From contig OX393556.1 in assembly GCA_947650365.1 (NCBI GenBank), positions 80,728,579 to 80,792,578 of the forward strand: a stretch of 64,000 nt of DNA. The letters are read 5' to 3'. The notes beneath the pieces were generated by a model, which saw only the letters and a program-made list of their open reading frames with translations, did no database searches and had not been told where the DNA came from. The position numbers were made by a program, and so were the translations under genes. This document shows positions 56,793 through 64,000 of this stretch, piece after piece. This DNA is from Chamaelirium japonicum. Lineage: Eukaryota; Streptophyta; Magnoliopsida; Liliales; Melanthiaceae. The stretch's first letter is position 1. Every line of letters begins with the position of its first letter.

Positions 56793-58521
56793 TGGATCGT
56801 GTATCCATTCTAATTCATTCGTACGACCCATTCTAATTCATTCGCACGATCCATTCTAATTCATTCGTACGATCTATTCTATTTAATTCGTACAATCCAT
56901 TCTAATTCATTTATACGATCCAATCTAATTCATTCATACGATCCATTCTAATTCATTCGTACGATCTATTCTATTTTATTCATACGATCCATTCTAATTC
57001 GTTTGTACGATCCTTTGTAATTCCTTCGTATGATCCATTCTATTTCATTCGTATGACCCATTCTAATTCATAAGTACGATCCATTCTAATTCATTCAAAC
57101 GATCCATTCTAATTCATTTGTACGATCCATTCTAATTCATTCGCACGATCCATTCTAATTCATTCATACGATCCAATCTAATTCATCCATATGATCCATT
57201 CTAATTCATTCGCACGAATGTATCCATTCTAATTCATTCGTACGATCCATTCCTTCGTATGATCCATTCTAATTCATTCGTACGGTATGATTCATTCTAA
57301 TTCATTCGTCCGATTCATTCTAATTCAATCCATTCTAATTCATTCGTACGATCCATTCTAATTCATTCGTACGATCCATTCTAATTCATTCGTACGATTC
57401 ATTCTAATTCAATCCATTCTAATTCATTCGTACGATCCATTCTTACTCATTCGTACGATCCATTCTAATTCATTCACACGAATGAATCCATTCTAATTCA
57501 TTCGTATGATTCATTCTAATTCATTCGCATGAATGTATCCATTCTAATTCATTCGTACGATCCATTCTATCTCATTCGTACAATCCATTCTATTTCATTC
57601 GTACGATTTATTCTAATTCATTCGCACGATCCATTCTAATTCATTCGTATGATCCATTCTAATTCATTCGTACGATCGATTCTAATTCATTCATACGATC
57701 CATTCTAATTCATTCGCATGAATGTATCCATTCTAATTCATTCGTACGATCCATTCTAATTCATTCGTACGATCCATTCTATTTCATTCATACGATCCAT
57801 TCTAATTCATTCGTACGATCCATTCTAATTCATTCGTACGATCCATTCTTACTCATTCGTACGATCCATTCTAATTCATTCGCACGAATGAATCCATTCT
57901 AACTCATTCATATGATCCATTCTAATTCATTCGCATGAATGTATCCATTCTAATTCATTCGTACGATCCATTCTATCTCATTCGTACAATCCATTCTATT
58001 TCATTCGTACGATCCATTCTAATTCATTCGCACGATCCATTCTAATTCATTCGCATGATCCATTCTAATTAATTCGTACGATCGATTCTAATTCATTCAT
58101 ATGATCCATTCTAATTCATTCGCACGAATGTATCTATTCTAATTCATTCGTACGATCCATTCTAATTCATTCGCACAATCTATTCTAATTCATTCATACG
58201 ATCCATTCTAATTTATTCGCACGATCCATTCTAATTCATTAATACGATCCATTCTAATTCATTCATATAATCCATTCTAATGCATTCGCACGATCCATTC
58301 TTACTCATTCGTACGATCCATTCTAATTCATTCACACGATCCATTCTAATTTATTAATACGATCCATTCTAATTCATTCGCACGATCCATTCTAATTCAT
58401 TCACACTCATACGATCCATTCTAATTCATTCACACTCATACGATCCATTCTAATTCATTCGCACGAATGTATCCTTTCTAATTCATTCGTACGATTCATT
58501 CTAATTTAATCCATTTTAATT
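56793..58521 (-). repeat. R block with N pair
   Basis: Matches 32531-34214 with an added CATCCATATGATCC unit near 57184 and a partly deleted unit (GATCCATTCCTTCG near 57243). Confidence 0.91.
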
Positions 58522-61210
58522 CATTAGAATGGATCGTATGAATGAAATAGAATGGATCGTACGAATGAATTAGAATGGATCGTACGAATGAATTAGAATG
58601 GATCATGCGAATGAATTAGAATGGATCGTACGAATGAATTGGAATGGATACATTTGTGCGAATGAATTAGAATTGATCGTACGAATGAATTGGAATGGAT
58701 ACATTCGTGCGAATGAATTAGAATGGATCGTATGAATGAATTAGAGTGGATATATTCGTACAAATGAATTAGAATGGATCGTACGACTGAATTAGAATGG
58801 ATACATTCGTGCGAATGAATTAGAATGGATCATATGAATAAATTAGAATGGATCGTTTGAGTGAATGCGAATGGATTGTGCGAATGAATTAGAATGGATT
58901 GTACGAATGAATTAGAATGGATCGTACGAATGAATTAGAATGGATTGAATTAGAATGAATTAGAATGAATTAGAATGGATACATTCGTGTGAAAGAATTA
59001 GAATGGATCGTATGAATGAATTAGATTGGATCGTATAAATGAATTAGAATGGATCGTACGAATGAATTAGAATGGATCGTGCGAATGAATTAGAATGGAT
59101 CGTGCGAATGAATTAGAATGGATCGTGCGAATGAATTAGAATGGATCGTACGAATGAATTAGAATGGATCGTACGAATGAATTAGAATGGATCGTACGAA
59201 GGAATTAGAATGGATCGTACGAAGGAATTAGAAAGGATAGTACGAATGAATTAGAATGGATACCTTTGTGCAAATGAATTAGAATGGATCGTACGAATGA
59301 GTAAGAATGGATCGTACGAATGAAATAGAATGGATCGTATGAATGAATTAGAATTGATAGTACGAATGAATTAGAATGGATCGTACGAATGAGTAAAAAT
59401 GGATCGTGCGAATGAATTAGAATGGATCATATGAATGAATTAGAATGGATCGTATGAATGAATTAGAATGGATCGTACGAATAAATTAGAATGGATCGTA
59501 TAAATGAATTAGACTAGATTGTGCGAATGAATTAGAATGGATCGTATGAATGAATTAGATTGGATCGTATGAATAAATTAGAATGGATCGTACGAATGAG
59601 TAAGAATGGATCGTACGAATGAATTAGAATGGATCGTACGAATGAATTAGAATGGATACATTCGTGCGAATGAATTAGAATGGATCGTATGAATGAATTA
59701 GAATCGATCGTACGAATGAATTAGAATGGATCATGCGAATGAATTAGAATGGATCGTGCGAATGAATTAGAATGGATCGTACGAATGAAATAGAATGGAT
59801 TGTACGAATGAAATAGAATGGATCATACGAATGAATTAGAATGGATACATTCATGCGAATGAATTAGAATGGATCATGCGAATGAATTAGAATGGATCAT
59901 ACGAATGAATTAGAATGAATTAGAATGGATCGTACGAAAGAATTAGAATAGATCGTATGAATAAATTAAAATGGATCGTATGAATGAAATAGAATGGATC
60001 GTACGAATGAATTAGAATGGATCGTGCGAATGAATTAGAATGGATCGTACGAATGAATTAGCATGGATCGTACGAAGGAATTAGAATGGATCGTACGAAT
60101 GAATTAGAATAGATCGTACGAATGAATTAGAATGAATACGAATGGATCGTACGAATGAGTAAGAATGGATCGTACGAATGAAATAGAATGGATCGTACGA
60201 ATGAATTACAATGGATTGAATTAGAATGAATCGTACGAATGAATTAGAATGGATCGTACGAATGAATTAGAATGGATCGTACGAATGAATTAGAATGGAT
60301 TGAATTAGAATGGATCGTACGATAAGAATGGATCGTACGAATGAAATAGAATAGATCGTACGGATAAATGAATTTGGATCGTACGAATGAATTAGAAAGG
60401 TTATATTCGTGCGAATGAATTAGAATAGATCGTATGAATGAATTAGATTGGATCGTATTAATGAATTAGAATGGATCGTGCGAATGAATTAGAATGGATC
60501 GTACGAATGAATTAGAATGGATAGATTCGTGCGAATGAATTTGAATGGATCATACGAAGGAATTAGAATGGATCGTACGAAGGAATTAGAATAGATCATA
60601 CGAAGAAATTAGAATGGATCGTACGAATGAATTAGAATGGATCGTATGAATGAATTAGAATGGATCGTGCGAATGAATTAAAATGGATCGTATGAATGAA
60701 ATAGAATGGATCGTATGAATTAGAATGGATCGTACGAATGAAATAGAATGGATCGTACGAATGAATTAGAATAGATTGTGCGAATGGATTAGAATGGATC
60801 ATACGATTGAGTAAGAATGGATTGTACGAATGAAATAGAATAGATCGTACGAATGAATTAGAATGGATCATGCTAATGAATTGGAATAGATCGTACGAAT
60901 GAATTAGAATAGATTGTGCGAATGAATTAGACTGGATCGTACGAATGAATTGGAATGGATACATTCGTGCGAATGAATTAGAATAGATCGTATGAATGAA
61001 TTAGAGTGGATACATTCGTACAAATGAATTAGAATGGATCGTACGAATGAATTAGAATGGATACATTCGTGCGAATGAATTAGAATTGATCATATGAATG
61101 AATTAGAATGGATCGTTTGAGTGAATGCGAATGGATCGTGCGAATGAATTAGAATGGATTGTACGAATGAATTAGAATGGATCGTACGAATGAATTAGAA
61201 TGGGTACATT
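58522..61210 (+). repeat. Long F block: K, P, L, M, K, J3
   Basis: K at 58850-58875 and 61110-61135, P (GGATACCTTTGTGC, CpG lost) near 59258, L at 60362-60375, module M antisense frame at 60632-60964, J3 at 61198-61225. Matches 34215-36946. Confidence 0.92.
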
Positions 61211-62391
61211 CGTGCGAATCCATTCTATTTCATTCGTACGATCCATTCTAATTCATTCGCACGATCCATTCTTATTTATTCATACGATCCATTCTAATTC
61301 ATTCGTACGATCCATTCTAATTCATTCGTACGATCCATTCTAATTCATTCGCACAATCTGTTCTAATTCATTCGTATGATCCATTCTAATTCATTCGCAC
61401 GATCCATTCTAATTCATACATACGATCCATTCTATTTCATTCGTACGATCCATTCTTACTCATTCGTACGATCCATTCTAATTCATTTGCACGAAGGTAT
61501 CCATTCTAATTCATTCGTACTATCCATTCTAATTCCTTCGTACGATCCATTCTAATTCCTTCGTACGATCCATTCTAATTCATTCATACGATCCATTCTA
61601 ATTCATTTGTACGATCCATTCTAATTCCTTCGTATGATCCATTCTAATTCATTCGTACGGTATGATTCATTCTAATTCATTCGTACGATTCATTCTAATT
61701 CAATCCATTCTAATTCATTCGTACGATCCATTCTAATTCATTCGTACGATCCATTCTAATTCATTCGTACGATTCATTCTAATTCAATCCATTCTAATTC
61801 ATTCGTACGATCCATTCTTACTCATTCATACGATCCATTCTAATTCATTCGCACGAATGAATCCATTCTAATTCATTCGTATGATCCATTCTAATTCATT
61901 CGCATGAATGTATCCATTCTAATTCATTCGTACGATCCATTCTATCTCATTCGTACAATCCATTCTATTTCATTTGTACGATCCATTCTAATTCATTCGC
62001 ACGATCCATTCTAATTCATTCGCATGATCCATTCTAATTCATTCGTACGATCGATTCTAATTCATTCATATGATCCATTCTAATTCATTCGCACGAATGT
62101 ATCCATTCTAATTCATTCGTACGATCCATTCTAATTCATTCGCACAATCTATTCTAATTCATTCATACGATCCATTCTAATTTATTCGCACGATCCATTC
62201 TAATTCATTCATACGATCCATTCTAATTCATTCATATGATCCATTCTAATTCATTCGCACGATCCATTCTTACTCATTCGTACGATCCATTCTAATTCAT
62301 TCGCACGATCCATTCTAATTCATTAAGACGATCCATTCTAATTCATTCGCATGATCCATTCTAATTCATTCACACTCATACGATCTATTGT
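61211..62391 (-). repeat. R block, P-N series
   Basis: Matches 36947-38128 unit for unit, with P near 61488 and N near 61701 and 61784. Confidence 0.92.
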
Positions 62392-62529
62392 ACGAATGAA
62401 ATAGAATGGATCGTATGAATGAATTAGAATGCATCGTGCGAATGAATTAGAATGGATCGTACGAATGAATTAGAATAGATAGTGAGAATGAATTAGAATG
62501 GATCGTACGAATGAATTAGAATGGATCAT
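62392..62529 (+). repeat. Short F block
   Basis: Counterpart of 38129-38266; it ends at CATACG rather than CGTACG. Confidence 0.91.
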
Positions 62530-62761
62530 ACGATCCATTCTAATTCATTCGAACGATTCATTCTAATTCATTCGCACGATCCATTCTAATTCATTCTCAT
62601 GATCCATTCTAATTCATTAGCACGATCCTTTCTAATTCATTCGTACGATCTATTCTAATTCTTTTATACGATCCAATCTAATTCATTCATACGATCCATT
62701 CTAATTCTTTCGCACGAATATATCCTTTCTAATTCATACGTACGATCCATTCTAATTCATT
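62530..62761 (-). repeat. Short R block before T6
   Basis: Counterpart of 38267-38476 with one more unit (CATTCTCATGATCC near 62592). Confidence 0.91.
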
Positions 62762-62794
62762 AGCATGAAAAAACACGATCCACTCACATACGAA
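62759..62794 (-). repeat. T6 marker, copy 5 (inverted)
   Basis: Same 36 bases as copy 4 at 38473-38508. Confidence 0.9.
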
Positions 62795-62926
62795 TAAATT
62801 AGAATGAATTAGAATGGATTATGTGAATGAATTAGAATGGATCGTATGAATGAATTAGAATGGATCGTGCGAATGAATTTGAATGGATCGTGCGAAGGAA
62901 TTAGAATGGATCGTACGAATGAATTC
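62793..62926 (+). repeat. Short F block between T6 and J1
   Basis: Close to 38507-38640, but with GAATTTGAATGG and a GAAGG unit as also seen near 8867. J1 at 62916-62939. Confidence 0.91.
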
Positions 62927-64000
62927 GAATGTATCCTTTCTAATTCATTCGTACGATCCATTCTAATTCCTTCGTACGATCCATTCTAATTCATTCGTAC
63001 GATCCATTCTAATTCATCCGCACGATCCATTCTAATTCATTCGTACGATCCATTCTATTTCATTCATACGATCCATTCTAATTCATTCATACGATCTATT
63101 CTAATTCTTTCGCACGAATGTATCCATTATAATTCATTCGTACGATCCATTCTAATTCATTCGCACGATCCATTCTAATTCATTCGCACGATCCATTCTA
63201 ATTCATTCATACGATCCATTCTAATTCATTCGTACGATCCATTCTAATTCATTCGTATGATCCATTCTAATTCATTCGCACAATCTATTCTAATTTATTC
63301 GTACGATCCATTCTAATTCATTCGCATGATCCATTCTAATTCATTCATATGATCCATTCTATTTCATTCGTACGATCCATTCTTACTCATTCGTACGATC
63401 CATTCTAATTCATTTGCACGAAGGTATCCATTCTAATTCATTCGTACTATCCAGTCTAATTCCTTCGTACGATCCATTCTAATTCCTTCATACGATCCAT
63501 TCTAATTCATTCGTACGATCCATTCTAATTCATTCGTACGATCCATTCTAATTCCTTCGTATTATCCATTCTAATTCATTCGTACGGTATGATTCATTCT
63601 AATTCATTCGTACGATTAATTCTAATTCAATCCATTCTAATTCATTCGTACGATCCATTCTAATTCATTCATACGATCTATCCTAATTCATTCGCACGAA
63701 TGTATCCATTCTAATTCATTCGTACAATCCGTTCTATTTCATTCGTACGATCCATTCTAATTCATTCGCACAATCTATTCTAATTCATTCATACGATCCA
63801 TTCTAATTTATTCACACGATCCATTCTAATTCATTCATACGATCCATTCTAATTCATTCATATGATCCATTCTAATTCATTCGCATGAATGTATCCATTC
63901 TAATTCATTCGTACGATCCATTCTATCTCATTCGTACAATCCATTCTATTTCATTCGTACGATCCATTCTAATTCATTCGCACGATCCATTCTAATTCAT
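62927..64000 (-). repeat. R block running off the window
   Basis: The first 200 bp or so matches 8901 onward. Then P (near 63417) and the GTACGGTATGATTC unit (near 63582) follow as in the 36.96-kb series. The array continues past the last base. Confidence 0.92.

Larger units (their letters stand above)
51981..62926 (+). repeat. 10.9-kb segmental duplication, copy 2
   Basis: Counterpart of 27803-38640. Unlike copy 1, its left edge lies inside an R block, so the adjoining 110 bp of R sequence is unrelated to the left flank of copy 1. CACACTCATACG is doubled at about 58405-58442 (single near 34124). The palindrome at 38223 is decayed here (62486-62573). Confidence 0.9.
1..64000. repeat. 23-bp satellite array filling the window, both orientations
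   Basis: Every stretch I read is a variant of one 23-bp unit. Its stable part is GAATTAGAATGGAT and its variable part is the CGTACG core that follows. Common length variants are a 28-bp unit with ACATT inserted before the core (GGATACATTCGTGCGAAT) and a 15-bp unit that has lost the core. Frequent substitutions are CGTGCG, CATACG, CGTATG, TGTACG, GAAATAG and GAGTAAG. The consensus has 8 G/C in 23 bases. The unit contains several GAAT repeats, so it may have grown from a shorter pentamer-like sequence; that is inference. No segment longer than about 40 bp departs from the repeat, and no array edge is reached. The array is best read as eukaryotic satellite heterochromatin; its function and species are unknown. 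Confidence 0.97.

Noticed and set aside
2424-60964. Fourteen apparent small proteins of 65-110 residues rich in Ile, His, Ser and Phe
   Set aside because: They are translations of the 23-bp repeat: the same 23-residue pattern cycles, they differ only as the repeat differs, and they lack promoters, unique sequence or any domain. They lie only on the R-sense strand, where TAA happens to be lost.
1451-62794. T6 marker as a terminator, poly(A) tail or transposon end
   Set aside because: The run is only six bases, is embedded in recognisable unit sequence, and there is no element, target-site duplication or gene beside it.
1281-62939. J1-T6 cassette as a site-specific recombination (invertase) system
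   Set aside because: No recombinase gene is in the window and the junction sequence is explained by the unit's own dyads. Copy and inversion by repair or replication is simpler.
1-64000. CRISPR array
   Set aside because: Period is 23 bp with no unique spacers; direction alternates; no leader or cas genes.
1-64000. Human-type satellite II/III (CATTC/GGAAT pentamer)
   Set aside because: The unit contains CATTC and GAATG, but the period is a regular 23 bp with a constant GATCGTACG part, which pentamer satellites lack. The likeness is to a simple motif only.
1-64000. Telomere repeat or CENP-B box
   Set aside because: No TTAGGG/TTTAGGG-type run occurs. TTCG is present in the unit, but the CGGG part of the CENP-B box is absent.
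1-64000. tRNA, rRNA or other RNA genes
   Set aside because: No conserved tRNA or rRNA segments were seen; hairpin potential comes entirely from F/R blocks.

Overview
The whole window is satellite DNA. I find no gene, RNA gene, transposon, CRISPR array or unique sequence in it. It is built from a 23-bp unit, GAATTAGAATGGATCG + TA + CGAAT (a clean pair lies at 2097-2142), repeated roughly 2,700 times by simple division of window length. Both window ends lie inside the array. The lack of genes over 64 kb, the two CpGs per unit that decay to TG/CA, and the layered higher-order copying point to eukaryotic heterochromatin (pericentromeric, subtelomeric or a B/sex-chromosome type array). I cannot name the species. 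The CpG pattern suggests a genome with, or with a history of, CpG methylation.

The array is not head-to-tail. The unit runs in one direction (called F, plus strand GAATTAGAATGG) and then the other (R, plus strand CCATTCTAATTC) in about 60 alternating blocks from about 40 bp to 3.9 kb, with about 59 switches. From my block edges R makes up about 34.7 kb and F about 29.3 kb. Many switches sit on short self-complementary cores inside the unit (CGTACG, GATC, AATT), so the two arms meet as palindromes. Others are recurrent junctions that I name J1 (ATACATTCGAATTCATTCG, nine copies), J2 (GGATCTGGATCGTGTATCC, four copies) and J3 (GAATGGATTCGCAC or its complement GTGCGAATCCATTC, twelve copies).

Recognisable variants act as markers. 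K contains CGTTTGAGTGAATGCG. L contains AAATTCATTTATCC. P contains GGATACCTTCGTGC. N is a 15-bp unit, GGATTGAATTAGAATG. T6 contains GTGTTTTTTCGTGC. M is a stretch in which reading frames of about 79 codons stay open by accident. D is a stretch of about 0.85 kb seen at 5.2-6.1, 26.5-27.3, 30.9-31.6 and 55.1-55.8 kb. All except J2 occur in both orientations or repeatedly.

Layout: 0-27.8 kb is a mosaic of short alternating blocks. 27.8-38.64 kb is a unit of about 10.8 kb that recurs in direct orientation at 51.98-62.93 kb, about 24.2 kb away, with its inner switches kept. 38.6-52 kb is a second mosaic with the longest F block (46.7-50.5 kb). 62.9-64 kb resumes a module also seen near 8.9 kb. The biology on show is array evolution: local expansion by whole monomers, kb-scale duplication, and repeated inversion or template switching at palindromic cores. 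The apparent open reading frames (up to 110 codons) are by-products of a 23-nt period and are not annotated as genes.
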